Shown piece after piece: positions 11,161 to 22,531 of a stretch of 64,000 nucleotides of DNA. The notes below the pieces were generated by a model. It made no database searches. It worked only from the letters and a program-made list of their open reading frames with translations, and was not told the origin of the DNA. Each line of letters opens with the position of its first letter. Within the stretch, counting starts at the first letter, position 1. The translations under genes were made by a program, and so were the position numbers. The stretch comes from Prostheceraeus crozeri (taxonomy: Eukaryota > Platyhelminthes > Polycladida > Euryleptidae), in the NCBI GenBank assembly GCA_907163375.1, contig CAJQUW010012665.1:62001-126000 (forward strand), read 5' to 3'.

Positions 11161-12885
11161 TTAAATCCAATGAGATTCCTGCTTCTTTTCCCAAGTGGGA
11201 GCCAAATTCTTTGTGACACTTTAAAATTGGACTTTCAGAATAGGTGGTGCAGCATCTGACACGCCCATGACGTCGAACCTTGCTTATGTGCTCGGATTTT
11301 AGTAGAAATCGTCGTTAGTTTTATAATGTCAGGTCGAAGCATCCATTCAGATGAGTGCGTGCCAAGTTATACTTGTTTACTTTCGCCTGAGAAGCATTTC
11401 CGCTATTTTATAGAAGCAAAACTCCTAAACATAGAAATGAAAATCATGTTGAAAGAAACTCTAAGTCTTCGCTTCTAGAAATGAACTTGCTGTATTTAAC
11501 TATCCGGCTGCTGTAAGTGCCATGGGATTTTGCAACCACTTCTACATCAGCATGTGCCTAGAATGACGGTGAAAGACGGAGAAAGTTAATCATCGAAGTT
11601 ACCGACCTGCTCCTCTGATAATTTTGTCGGGCCTCGAAGTCAGGGAGCATGAATATCCAGAGGATGCGAATCACAAACAGAAAAGTGCAAGAGATGCGAT
11701 AATTTCTGGTCCCAAAATCCCGCAGAAGCCTTGATTGGCCCTTCTTTTCATACACAACTAGCTACCAACAACTCTTCCACTATAATGCGCCCTGGCCATC
11801 TTTTGAACCATCTTCAGCCAAACATCCTAGCACGTACAAAGAAATGCAATGCCTTGCAACTGTTCTCTCGTTGACACTAATTCTTTCATTCCTTCAAGCC
11901 TTTCTTTATCTAACAATCCCAATTTTGGCAAGTGCACGTGATGCAAGGATACACGTGTTCAAGTGTTTTGTAATTCTTGATTCGGCCTGAGTTTTTGATT
12001 CCAGGTCTTACGGATGCAGTGTGAAGTGAAGAGACTAATTCGCGCATCACGAATGACTTGGCCGACATCTGTACATTGTTCAATACTCCCTTATTTGCAG
12101 TTATTCTTGGTTGACAGGACAGTATCAATTAGCGATTCCATTTTTATTCAACCATTTTGAACGTTGCCATTAATAGTCACTGAGAATTTGTGAATTATTT
12201 TATTAACATATTAAATGGTCGTGCTAGCTTTCAATTAACATGTAGGGATTGTTTGCGTCATTCACACATTAGACTGCATTCGACAAGATTATATCATCGT
12301 TGATCACATTTAAAGCAAATAAAATTTTACGATGCCTTCCTTCTTCATGAAAAAACAATTCTATGAGAAATTTCTATGTGAAAGTCTCCTTGACTCGCAC
12401 TCAGTTCTTCAATACGCACAGACTTCAATAGTAGCAATCACATTGTACATGTACTCCTGTGTTCCATGAAATTTAATTGTACTCTACACGTACAATGTTA
12501 TTTCTTAAAACGAGGTTAATATAAAATTCTTTCTATTTACTTATTTAGCTGCTATATTTTTCTGCTATATTGTTTTCCAATGCAATGAACTTCAGATTTA
12601 TGCAGGCGATATTTCATCATGGAAATCGATCCTGAGCATAACTTGAAGCAGCATCCATTGGAACACTATGTTTGTATGTAGCCATTGTATCATTTCAAAC
12701 ATTTCAGAAGTTAGTAAATTGTCACATAGCCTTAGATTCAACCCTGATGATGAGATCGTCATCAGCTGTCATTTACCTGTCGGACGATGGTCGCCTGTAG
12801 CGGTCTCAAACTCATTAGAAAAAAAACAGGAACATTTGAACAAGGGCTTCTCTCAAAAAAAAGTAATGAAGCTTTAACGTCACTG
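11161..12885. other. No recognisable feature
   Basis: AT-rich; no ORF or repeat that I could support. Confidence 0.55.
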
Positions 12886-12889
12886 CTCA

Positions 12890-13042
12890 CCCATACTGGG
12901 GGCTTGAACGGTGCTGACAGAGTCAGACTTTAATCTAGCGCGGTGTTCCCTTCCTGACGACTCATGATGACACTTTCGGGGTTCGACCTCTGGCCCAGAT
13001 GATCACTAGGCCGACCACTTAACCACTGTGCCACGGGGACAA
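12890..13042 (-). repeat. tRNA-derived SINE, copy 2
   Basis: Minus-strand A box TGGCACAGTGGTTA (13021-13034) and B box GGTCGAACCCC (12979-12989) are closer to consensus than in the copy at 2624-2798. The body ends with CAAGCCCCCAGTA, as in that copy. The two copies differ by substitutions and by a deletion of roughly 20 bp in the body here. Confidence 0.75.
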
Positions 13043-13438
13043 CTCTTACACCTCTCTACAGAAGTTATAGACTGAGATAAGCGCAAATCATGAAATCATT
13101 ATTGCAGGGATTGCAGCAAAACTTAAATTATTGTAAACACGATACGTTGATAATGTAAGGTCAGCAAGCTCATCACTGTCAGATTCATCGTGAGTTTTTG
13201 AAGAATGCTGGTCAAATTCTGAAGCTCATCGTCAGGGAATTTTCTCACAGTTGTGGTCAATAATACATGAACATGGACGTCCACAGAGAAAGAATTTCTC
13301 GGACAATTTAGTCGATAGAAAAGCGAACTACTTCAGTCACTGACAATAAAGAATGCGGTATCTTCGCTTCACTTGGATTGTGCCCATAAGCAGCACTTCC
13401 GTGCATTTGTATTTAAATATTTAAATAGAGAAGATTGA
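13043..13438. other. No recognisable feature
   Basis: AT-rich lead-in to the LINE fragment; no coding similarity seen. Confidence 0.5.
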
Positions 13439-14116
13439 AATTACTGTATAAATGATAACATCGTGGAACAAATTATCCAATTTAGAGATTTGGGTGTCCT
13501 AGTAAGTACCCCCCTTAGTTTCAATGGCCATACCCAACAAATTTGCCTTACTGCAAGTAGAAGACTTGGAATAATCAAAAAGTCATTCTATTCCCGTGAT
13601 AAATTGCTTATTACACTCTACAAACAGTTTGTTCGACCAATCCTCGAGTACAATAGTATCGTATGGTGCCCACACTACCAGAAGTATATTAATGCGATTG
13701 AAAGAATTCAAAAACGATTCTGTCACTTTTTTATCAATATGGAGTCTCTCAATTATCGCCAAAAGCTTGACAAACTCGGCCTATTATCACTTCAAGCACG
13801 CCGCCTCCGTTATAAGCTCTTATATCTTTTTAAGATTGTAACTTTCCGGACCAGTTTTCATCCAACAAATGACTTATTTCGATATTCATCCTTTCTCACC
13901 AACCGCGGTAACTGTCACAAGCTAGTAATTCCAGCCACAAACAATGATTACAGATCAAACTTTTTTACTGTCGATATAATATCCCACTGGAATGCTCTTA
14001 CTGATGAGGAAATCAACGTCAATACTGTGAATCAATTCAAGAAAAGTATCAGCTCTTACTTCAAACGCAAAGACATTTGGCAACTTTCATCCCTCCAGCG
14101 CGATGCTATGATATAA
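13439..14116 (+). pseudogene. LINE reverse transcriptase C-terminal half
   Basis: A single uninterrupted frame from just after a stop at 13436 to 14116, about 225 codons. It contains RDLGVLV (the segment after the catalytic palm), the thumb-like motif LLITLYKQFVRPILEYNSIVW, then IERIQKRF, LGLLSLQARRLRYKLLYLFKI and a C-terminal HWNALTDEE. This order is typical of jockey/CR1-type non-LTR retrotransposons. The catalytic YADD block and endonuclease are missing, so this is a 5'-truncated copy whose remaining frame has stayed open, suggesting a fairly young insertion. There is no native start codon; the frame simply enters from the truncation point. Confidence 0.85.
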
Positions 14117-14263
14117 TAGCCACACCCTGCGTTATCATTTGCCCTCATTGGGTTATGTATTTGTCATCCAACATGTCTTCGTGCATCACTTTTGTATCAT
14201 ATTCAGACAAATACACATTATTATTATTATTATTAATAATTAATATTAATATTAATCAATTGC
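14117..14263 (+). repeat. LINE 3' UTR and TTA microsatellite tail
   Basis: About 100 bp of non-coding sequence after the LINE stop leads into a run of TTA/ATTA repeats (about 14216-14255). Short tandem tails of this kind are usual at the 3' ends of CR1/L2-type LINEs. Confidence 0.6.
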
Positions 14264-17079
14264 ATTGCAATCAAGCAACGAGTATCATGAAATGTCAGAA
14301 AATTTCAGACTTATTCACCTAGGCCTTCAAGCACGTATAAGACAGAATTCCGAGCTATTGGTTTGCTGTGTTTTGAGCTATTTTTCTCATCAATGAGGAT
14401 AGAGGCATTTGCAAAAATTCAAGAATTGCTAGAAAGGGGATCATGACGATGCGATGGAATCAATCATCATCGTTGTTCCGTTGTAACTGTCGCATTGCCT
14501 CTAAACGCATAAAACTATTATCTTTAAAACAATCTTTCTTTCCGCTGTGCTGTCAAATTTCATTGATTTCCCACCACATCACAATTGTTGTCACATCTGT
14601 TTTTGAGATATAATAATACCTCCCAGAATGAAGATAACTCAACACCTTGACGACGGTAATCTTTGTCATGGTTAATGCCTTCCAGCTAAAGTTGCTTAGC
14701 TGCTTTATTGGATAGCAAAAAATGGCATTGCATAGGTGTAAACCAGGGCAGCCGCCGCACCGCACACGCGTTTTATTCATTGATTAATTCCCTACTATTC
14801 TTCGAAATATGAATGGTGTTTGAAATGAAAAAAATCAAACAAAACGATTTCAGAATTTGTGAAGCCTTTCGGACTCGTACATTGAACAATATGAAGGACA
14901 TTATTGTACATATGAAGTGAATATATGGACAGAGTAAAAGTCACTGCCACGGAGTCTTACAAGTTTTTTACTCAGAGAAGCATGTACTTCAATTATACGT
15001 ATGCATGCTTCTATTTTTCTTAATGTGCAGTCTAGAGGTATTGCTCGAAGAGAATCGGTGAAAGTCCTCGCAACTTAAAAGAACGCTTTGTCATGACTTT
15101 TATGATCATCGCCAACAAAATGCAACGACAGTTGTCGGTACAAAATTTACAAAAGACATAAAGAATTCAAAATTGGTTTCATATGAATTGCATTTCGATT
15201 CCAAGGTTGCACGGCAATAGTATGACACAAGTACGAACTACTAGTGCTTCACGGGACTAACTTATAAGACTGCGTGTGGACTTTGTGGACTGCGGTGACT
15301 CCAACCTGTGACTCCCTGAGTCCTGCACAGATGGGCACTGTAGAAGTGCCACAAAACAATGAGCTCGTTATTGACAGGGGAGCGGCAGTGTTCTTCCCTT
15401 TTTAATATTTGGCAAAAATGATTTGAAAAGATACATGAAACTACTCCACTCCTGCCTTTCCATAACTTGTATAAATCGTCACATACTGGAGCTGACATGT
15501 ACCTTCATCTAACTATTCAAATCCCCCGTCATCCGCTGTCAAAGATGATTAATTGACTTCCATATATTTCCTCGAGGCATCTTTACACATCTTGGCTTGT
15601 TTCATCGAGTTTCTTTGATCAGTATCTCATGACCAGCCCTAGGGATAGAACTCAATTCAGACTGAGAGTCGACGACTGCTTGAATGACTTGCTCTGAGCT
15701 CTAACCCCATAATTAAGGTGGAACAATTGCATCATCAGTGAAATTATCAACGAAATTCTTTATTTTCAATAGGTTATTAACTTGAAGCTGAATCATTCTC
15801 ATTCTCATATTTCACTCTTCTTATGGAGAAGGAAACGCCTCTATAGTGTTGACAACTGAAGTGTAATCCTTGATTGAATGGCAGATTTGTAGAATATTTC
15901 GACATGCTAAGTCACTGAATTTCGGTACTTTGTATCAGTTGCGTAACCCATCTAGCGTTGATTTTGACCGAGAAATTCACAAGAAATTCTCTTCAGATAT
16001 GCGGGAAAATTTGTCGACTTGTCCGTCAAGCGCACGAAAACTGTCTTTGTGTTGTCTCACGACTTTCGCCGTTTACTAAAAGTCCGCGCATTAACCCTAC
16101 AGTTCATGAGGGGCCAAAATCTACTCCACTGAGATTGATAGTAGAGTCACGGCGCCCAACAAGAGAAGAAAAAAGCAACAGTTAGCAGGTTCAATTGAGT
16201 TTGAAGCAGCGTTGTATTCTCTGTATTGCGTCACCTTCCGATTGCACCTCGTTTTGTCAACCGCCAGATTCTCACCATGCTGAACGCAGCTGACCGTTCA
16301 ATTGCGCAACTTAAATCAATGTTGTATATGTCTACCGCAGCTTGTAAAGTAGAGTGTCGAAGGAGAAGCCGTCTATAGAATTCAGGCAGGCACAACAGAA
16401 GCAGATGACGCAAGATTAGATGACCTTGCCACCTCCACTTCGCCATGCTATGGCAGGTGAATTGACGCAATCCGAACGTTCATGGCCTGTCAGACCAGCC
16501 GATACGCCTCATTATGCAGAATTGCGCAATTATTCGCTTTGACCACTTCTTGACCTGTTGGCGTTGTGATCCCAGTTACCGATATTCCACTGCTATTATC
16601 CCTCTTCCATCAACTTCGATCTCGGATCAAGGAGAACGTTCAATTTTGAAGATTGCATCGAAGCTCGTTGGAAATACTGAAAATGGCAAATTATCAACGT
16701 CCGATATTCTGTTGATTAGTCAATTTTCCCCGTCGACGCATGTAAACTCCCAGAAGTAAACGGGTGACGCAACAACGCCGCTAATGTCTGCTTATGATGC
16801 AATATTGGTGCATCGCTCATTGCGAACCACGATTCGGAAATCTAAACTTCCCTGGGAGTTGGTTCAGAGAGCGTTTCGGACGAGAATGCGCCCAAATTGA
16901 AATTTTCAACAGATGACTAGCCTTATTCTAAATACTTTTCACTGAGTTACCACGAACTCTTTTTAATTTTGTTGTGGCCACGTAACACGAGCCAGTTTGT
17001 TTGCTGATGATAAAAGCCTCGCTATGTGGGTCTTAGTTTGCAAAGCAGTGCAGAAAAGAAAGGCTACGATAGATAAGGG
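14264..17079. other. No recognisable feature
   Basis: 2.8 kb. The stretch from about 16080 to 16800 is GC-richer than its surroundings and has open frames of about 80 codons on both strands, but none shows a domain I recognise. Confidence 0.5.
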
Positions 17080-17590
17080 TTTCTGTGGGAGCGAGGCCGA
17101 AAATGGGACTTTCATGGAATGATGTATGTACACCATATGCCTACACAAACCTGCGCGTCTCTCCAGTTTCAACTGGTTCCTCTTCTTTTCAGACAGGATC
17201 AATGAAAAACAAGTGTTGATGGAATGGGTCGCAGATTGACGTTTTTTGCAAAAATGAAATTTTCTATGTTTCCGCTTATGAAGTCAAAAATACTAGGTCT
17301 ACTGTAGAGCCATACATTTTAACATGGAATATCTTCAGGTCAATTCCTATGTTGTGCATGTGCTATTTTCATGTTTCTGACCGGCAATATGTGAGAATGT
17401 GGTCAAATGTGGACTAAATTGCTCAAAATATTTTGTGCTTGTCGACATAAGGAGGCTTGCCGATTCAGAATGTGTCTAGCTTCATAGACAGGGGTGCAAT
17501 AACATTATAAGAAATGACCTGAAGACATTCCATGTCAAAACTTATAACTCGGCGCTTTGTGCTTTTCGCTTAACCGTTCGTTTACGTTGT

Positions 17591-17608
17591 GGGGTAGAAT
17601 TCTACCCC
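17591..17608. repeat. 18-bp palindrome, left end
   Basis: GGGGTAGAATTCTACCCC, a perfect palindrome next to the left transposon end. Identical copies occur at 17769-17786 and 20205-20222. Probably a transposase recognition site; this role is inferred from position. Confidence 0.8.
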
Positions 17609-17768
17609 AGCCGTTTTCAGACAAGCGTAATTTTTTTATTACGCACATTTGATCATTGATACTCTATGACTTTTTTTGTTAGATGGGTCAATTTTAGACG
17701 CTGCATTCTTGATTAGAAATATATTGTACTTCATCGGATATTTCCAGAATCACAGTTACTTATGTTCT

Positions 17769-17786
17769 GGGGTAGAATTCTACCCC
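17769..17786. repeat. 18-bp palindrome, subterminal extra copy
   Basis: Third exact copy of GGGGTAGAATTCTACCCC, 160 bp inside the left palindrome and without the TTTACGTTGT prefix found at the two end copies. Confidence 0.8.
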
Positions 17787-18329
17787 AACAATTATTTGTC
17801 AAAAATATCATTGATCTCTTGCTGAAAAAACTTTTTGTTTCATTGTACTTCTGTTTTTCTATTTCGATCATCGAAAACATTCGATTTAATTTCGAAATTC
17901 GATTCGAAATCATTTGATTTATCTGAATTTCTTTCATCTTTCAACCTTTTTCACAGGAAATACCTAATAGAATGGTAAGTATAGGCCTATAGGCCTACAC
18001 GTCACAGGCTTTATATACAGGGTTTACAATCAACTTTCACATAACTAGGCGATCATGATATCATTGTAAGCGTGCCAAATCTCTTTAGTTATATCAATCA
18101 CGTGATTTTTACAGTATTGAATCCACTCCGTATCTGATTGAATAGCCTCCTAGACGAGATTTGAGCTTCTAATTATTTTAGGCCAGTTTGTCCTTGACAA
18201 AGCTTTGTCGAATGAAGGCCTATGCTATTATACATTCAGATCTCTGAGATTCCTTCAATAGTCATGCACTGCAGCTACCGATAGTCGAAGTGGACTGAAA
18301 ATTCTGACATTGCTTCTCGTTGTCCCAGA

Positions 18330-19672
18330 CGGAATATGTGTAATATTTCTCGGCCTGGTTTCTCAACTGGCCTGCATCCTGCATCTAGAATGGAAGCTTT
18401 TCTTGTAATGATGCATGATTTTATAGATACAGCAGTAATTCACACGAACACAAGCTTGCGTAGATTTGCACGAAACGGAAAGTGGGGACGCACAGATAAA
18501 GCCGAGATTCTGGCATTCATAGGACTTCATTTGCTAGTAGGAGTTTTCAAGGCTCATCACCGTGACTTACGTGAATTGTGGACACATCGAGACGGACATC
18601 TTTGCTTCAGGGCAACCATGACTTGTTAGCGATTTCTTCAACTCAAGAAAGCTTTACGTTTTGATGATAGCAGACGCCGTGATACTACCGACAGATTGAG
18701 TCCAGTTCGCAGTGTTGTCGAAACTTTCAATGCAACTCTGAAGTCAGTGTACAATCCAGGACCGTTCCTGTGTGCTGACGAGATGTTAGTTGAGTTCCAC
18801 GGTCGAGTCCAGTTTCGACAGTATATTCCATCCAAGCCAGGAAAATTTTGCATCAAGATTTTTTGGTGTGTTGACTCGGAGACAACAATTCCACTGAAAT
18901 GCATTGTTTACATCGGTAAAGGGACACTGAGTGAGCAATAATCTAGACCATCAGCTCATGCCATTGTCATGGGCTTGGTTGAAGATTATTTGGATCGAGG
19001 AAGAAATGTGACTGCCGATAATTTCTTCACCAGCGAAGGTCTAGTGCAGGAGTTATTAGATCACAACACAACGTATGTTGGTACTGTGAGACAAAACAAC
19101 CGAGTACTTCCTGCCAGATCCAAATGCTTGTCAGAACGTGTCAAGGGAGACACCCATCACTACTACACCCCCGACATGACTCTCTGCTCATTTTGGGACA
19201 AGCAAAGGCGTCCAGTTTTGCTGCTGTCATCCATGCACATCGGACCTCAAACGAACAACACTCGGGAAGATGGAAAGCCTGATATAGTGAAGACCTATAA
19301 CGAAACAAAAGGAGGTGTCGACAATCTGGACAAGCTTGTACGCACATACAGGTCAAAGAGGAAGTGCAGGAGGTGGCCACATGCAGTTGCCATGAACTTG
19401 GTTGACGTTAGTGTTATCTGCGCTCATAAAATGATGACAAGTCAGTCCAATTCAATGGAAGATCACTATGAATTCAAAAAGGAGCTGGCATATGAATTAT
19501 GTCGACCCCTTATGCAAAGGCGTATTGAAAACCCGCGACTACGTCTTGACATCAGGTAGTGCTTGTCGAAATTTGGAATTCGGGATCTAATGACAGCAAA
19601 ACAAGACAATTATGTTTGCAATGCCACAGATTCATCTGCGCACGGCATCAAATTGTGATCTGTGAAAACTGT
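18330..19672 (+). pseudogene. piggyBac transposase (DDE_Tnp_1_7), inactivated
   Basis: Three open segments in one frame (18330-18626, 18630-18938, 18942-19556) are separated only by stop codons at 18627 (TAG) and 18939 (TAA). Together they give the DDE_Tnp_1_7 domain. The first catalytic aspartate is in CADEML (about 18780), the second in TADNFFTS (about 19018) and the third in KGGVDNLDK (about 19320), so the catalytic triad survives. A C-terminal cysteine-rich finger, C-x2-C-x4-C-x2-H-x4-C-x2-C, is readable at 19613-19672 in another frame after a stop at 19557, implying a frameshift. The N-terminal ~100 residues expected before GFSTGLHPASRM were not found. A good-looking acceptor (TTCTCGTTGTCCCAG, ending 18328) and a donor (ATGGTAAGT, 17972-17980) suggest an upstream intron, but joining them gives a stop, so that part is unresolved. 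Confidence 0.92.
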
Positions 19673-20204
19673 AGCCATACAGGCATTCGTTAGTGGTATA
19701 TTATGTTACATTTGTTGTTACATACAAGTAGAGCACACACCATGCTTATCGCATTAATGACAATTAGTCATCTGTGCCAGTGATCTTCATTTGTAATTCA
19801 ATTCAGATTGTCTGAAAGACTCAACTTAATTAATTTTTACGTCCCTCTACTCTACATGTAAACTTACACGATTATGCAGATTAAGATTTCGAAACTTTTG
19901 TATGATTTACAGTAGCCGGTATCATGGAAGTAAACATCAAGAAATAAAAGAACTCGTTCTAATTGATAGGAATTGGCAGTTTATAAAATGAAGTCATAAT
20001 TACCTACAAAAGACATGCTCATGACTATTACAAGATGCCCCCTTGTCTACATGTAGGCCCCAATTTATCAATTATGAAGAGATAGAATCAAAACTAGAGT
20101 CTCAGCAGGGCAAATCATATGCCTATAGGTGCCAAATATCTTTGCAAGCGATGTATAAGATCTAACTTACAGACAAATTACGGCAATAATTCTACAATGT
20201 CTTT

Positions 20205-20222
20205 GGGGTAGAATTCTACCCC
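20205..20222. repeat. 18-bp palindrome, right end
   Basis: GGGGTAGAATTCTACCCC, followed by ACAACGTAAA, the reverse complement of the left-end prefix. Confidence 0.8.
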
Positions 20223-20489
20223 ACAACGTAAACTAGCTAGTATTTTTGAGAACATACACGAACGGTTAATCAGAGAAAACATAGAAAATGTCATTCAAAC
20301 CAAAAAAATGTCAATCTGCGTCCCATTAGATTAACATTCGCTTTTCTTTAATTCCATCTGACAAGAAGAGGAACCAGGTAGAACTCGGGAGATGTGCGTC
20401 TTCGTACTAGACACAGAGTGCACATCATCATGTGACAGTCTCATTTTCGGCCTCGTCCCCTGCAGAAAGTCGTTCTCGCTGCCGGGTTA

Positions 20490-21390
20490 AAAGGCATCTG
20501 GGGGGAAAAGTATCGCATTACTCCATCTAAAAGCTCACGCAAACATTGTCCGAGGCATTGTCCTAGGTTGTGTAAGCATTGTACAAGCCTTCACTGGTCG
20601 AGTATTGACGTCAAAGCTTCATTAATGACTTTAACAAAATTCTATCACGACACGCGTGCAAGAATTTGGCATGCTACTCCTTCTGAAAGATGATATATAT
20701 CTGCTTTCGAGGGTCAAGTTATCGTGAGTAGAGCTGCATACTCGTACATATCGCTAGGTCCGCATATCGATCATCACGAAGTCTTAATATAATTAGGTCT
20801 TCCTAAGATTCACTGCCTTCTAGACTTCCGGTTTTCAAATTGCTTTCGCAAATTGCTTCATTCAAAACACACTTCCGCCATTTGATTGAAAAGTAAAGAA
20901 TTGATTATCATTTTGTAACTGAATGTATCTTTTGTTTTGCATCAACAATTTAATGGTATTACAGCTTAGATTTCCATTCCGCTATAAGAATTCTGTCGTG
21001 AACAAGAGGCACCATATCGCCTGTGGTTGTGAATTACAAGATATCTGATTCAGAAAATAAAAATTCTATTTCGTTTAACAAGAAATATATTTCGAATGTA
21101 AAACTGCAAAGTTTGTGTTATTTTGTTCAAAAGAGATATCTTGTATTATCAAACTCCCTTCCTATCTCCACTATGTTGAACTATGCGTTCTACATTTTCT
21201 AATGTAGAACGGAATTTCTATGAATCAAAATACATGTAATCCAATGGGCTACCGTGCTACATTTTTTTACCCTACAATGCACCCAAATTGCAAGTAAGCT
21301 TAGATGATATCTTGGGTATAGATAATAAGGCTACACCTCATGCAAATGCCAGTTAAATATCGGTTCACTTGAAATTCAAATGAAGGAAAT
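20490..21390. other. Non-coding, one small hairpin
   Basis: No gene seen. GTTCTACATT and AATGTAGAAC form a perfect 10-bp stem with a 4-base loop at about 21187-21210. Confidence 0.5.
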
Positions 21391-21393
21391 GCA

Positions 21394-21440
21394 CATAGAA
21401 GTAGATAATAGTACTTTCTATGGTATTGTTAATTTCTATG
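21394..21440. mobile_element. 47-bp hAT-like miniature element
   Basis: Begins CATAGAAGTAGATAATAGTA and ends GGTATTGTTAATTTCTATG. It is flanked by perfect 8-bp direct repeats GAAATGCA (21386-21393 and 21441-21448). Its left ~20 bp matches the left end and its right ~27 bp the right end of the 1056-bp element at 24101-25156. It is thus a deletion derivative consisting only of the two ends. Confidence 0.85.
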
Positions 21441-21582
21441 GAAATGCATAACATCAATATTGGATAGGCTATCTACTAGGACTTTGGATGCCATGGAAAG
21501 CCAACCACGTTTGTGTTCTTAGCAGATTGTCTATATCGTCACTGGTCCATAGAGTTCATTGACATTTCTTGATCGTTTGATA

Positions 21583-21690
21583 ATAGTGATATAACTACTC
21601 CATCTGTACTACCATAGAAAGATGTAGCACTCGGCTTCGCCTCGTGCTACATTTTCTGTGGTAGTACAGATGTCGTAGTTATATCACTAT
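21583..21690. repeat. 108-bp near-perfect hairpin
   Basis: Two ~48-base arms, ATAGTGATATAACTACTCCA onward and its mirror ending CGTAGTTATATCACTAT, pair with only about four mismatches around a ~13-base loop (TCGGCTTCGCCTC). Likely a MITE. Its shape would also allow processing to small RNA if transcribed. Confidence 0.8.
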
Positions 21691-22052
21691 AATGCACAAC
21701 AGAGTTCTTATTGTCGAAATAGAAATCCTGTTGTACAGAAAAGACTTCCAAGTACTGTCGAGAAGAGAGGTTTCAGCTTCCCGCATATTTCATCATTTCG
21801 ATCTGAAAGCACAATTCAATGTGATTTCATGATTTAACATCATCAGGAAATCTTAACATACAGTACATTGCAAGCTCACTAACTTTCTGTCTATCCACCA
21901 ACAGCTATCCACTTCATAAACTAAAAAATGAAAGTAAAATTCGGACAAGAGGGAAAAAGAGTAGAAAACTTTGTGGACTACTACAAGGTAGAGCAGAACA
22001 GAACTTCTATGATTGAACAATAGAAAATGAGACTAAAAGAATTCAGACTAAC

Positions 22053-22304
22053 CTCCGTGGCCGAGACTGGTATGCGTCATGCCTCCTCCATCGTGACCTT
22101 GAGGGAGACCAATCATCTGAGAATAAAACCCGCTTGCGTGTGTCGTGGGCGGCAATTGTGGAACGCCGGTTACTGGCGGAGAGGGTCCAGGTGTTCCGGA
22201 GACCGTGTCCATCTCATTGAGAGGAAGTTGGCACGGACTCATTATATGACTGCCGTCGCCCATCCCGCCACTGTTACTTGTGACCGGAACTCGAGGTTTG
22301 AAAT
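22053..22304 (-). CDS. Candidate internal exon of unidentified host gene
   Basis: On the minus strand, a strong acceptor (CATTATCCTGTTTTCAG, ending at 22305) precedes an open frame of 252 bases that ends at a donor, GAG|GTTAGT (after 22053). The frame is open throughout and much GC-richer than the surroundings. It encodes about 84 residues rich in Gly, Pro, Ser and Thr, with segments such as FKPRVPVTSNSGG, SHIMSPCQLPLNEMD, GTPGPSPPVTG and SGFYSQMIGLPQG. Such low-complexity composition is common in transcriptional regulators, but I do not recognise the protein. It starts and ends in phase 1, so it could be skipped without frameshift. A second candidate exon at 23174-23246 ends in the matching phase. 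Confidence 0.7.
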
Positions 22305-22531
22305 CTGAAAACAGGATAATGAACAAAATGAGGAAATATGAAGACACATCATCTCACTGATCTGAAACATAGTGTTGTGTAATTGTCAGTTCTTTTATCT
22401 CAGGTACCTCACCCTAACGTTCACCTGAAAATCCTCATCCATTGAGCAACCACATGGAAGCCCGACTGTTCGGGATATCAGGAAATGATAAATGAAAACA
22501 GATTCCTTCAGACAAGGAATGAATTTGCAAA

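Larger units (their letters stand above)
17574..20265 (+). mobile_element. piggyBac transposon, 2692 bp
   Basis: Flanked by TTAA on both sides (17570-17573 and 20266-20269). Ends are CCGTTCG and CGAACGG. Inside each end lies TTTACGTTGTGGGG leading into an 18-bp palindrome; on the left it abuts the terminal 7 bp, on the right a 26-bp spacer intervenes. This short-left, long-right spacing mirrors the asymmetric terminal and internal repeats known from the moth piggyBac element. It contains one transposase-derived reading frame with stops, so the copy is inactive. Confidence 0.92.
17080..20487 (+). mobile_element. TAGTCCGG-type foldback split by piggyBac
   Basis: The left part (17080-17569) and right part (20270-20487) together make one foldback element of the same family as 58413-59210, in the same orientation. 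Landmarks are GTCAGACAGGATC-like, ATGAAATTTTCTATGTTT and the mirrored GAAAACATAGAAAATGTCAT. The two parts join seamlessly across a single TTAA when the piggyBac element is taken out, matching TTTAATCAGAGAAAAC in the copy at 58980-59010. The extreme left terminus is degraded; the right ends GCTGCCGGGTTA. Confidence 0.8.

Noticed and set aside
10806-11259. Three overlapping forward frames of 106-138 codons
   Set aside because: They are one 23-bp tandem repeat read in three registers; openness follows from the repeat unit lacking stops.
15262-15498. Possible terminal exon of the host gene on the minus strand
   Set aside because: An acceptor-like CTTCTACAG and a short open stretch exist, but length and similarity are insufficient.
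17972-18328. Functional intron in the piggyBac transposase
   Set aside because: Good splice-site sequences, but joining them creates a stop in the transposase frame.
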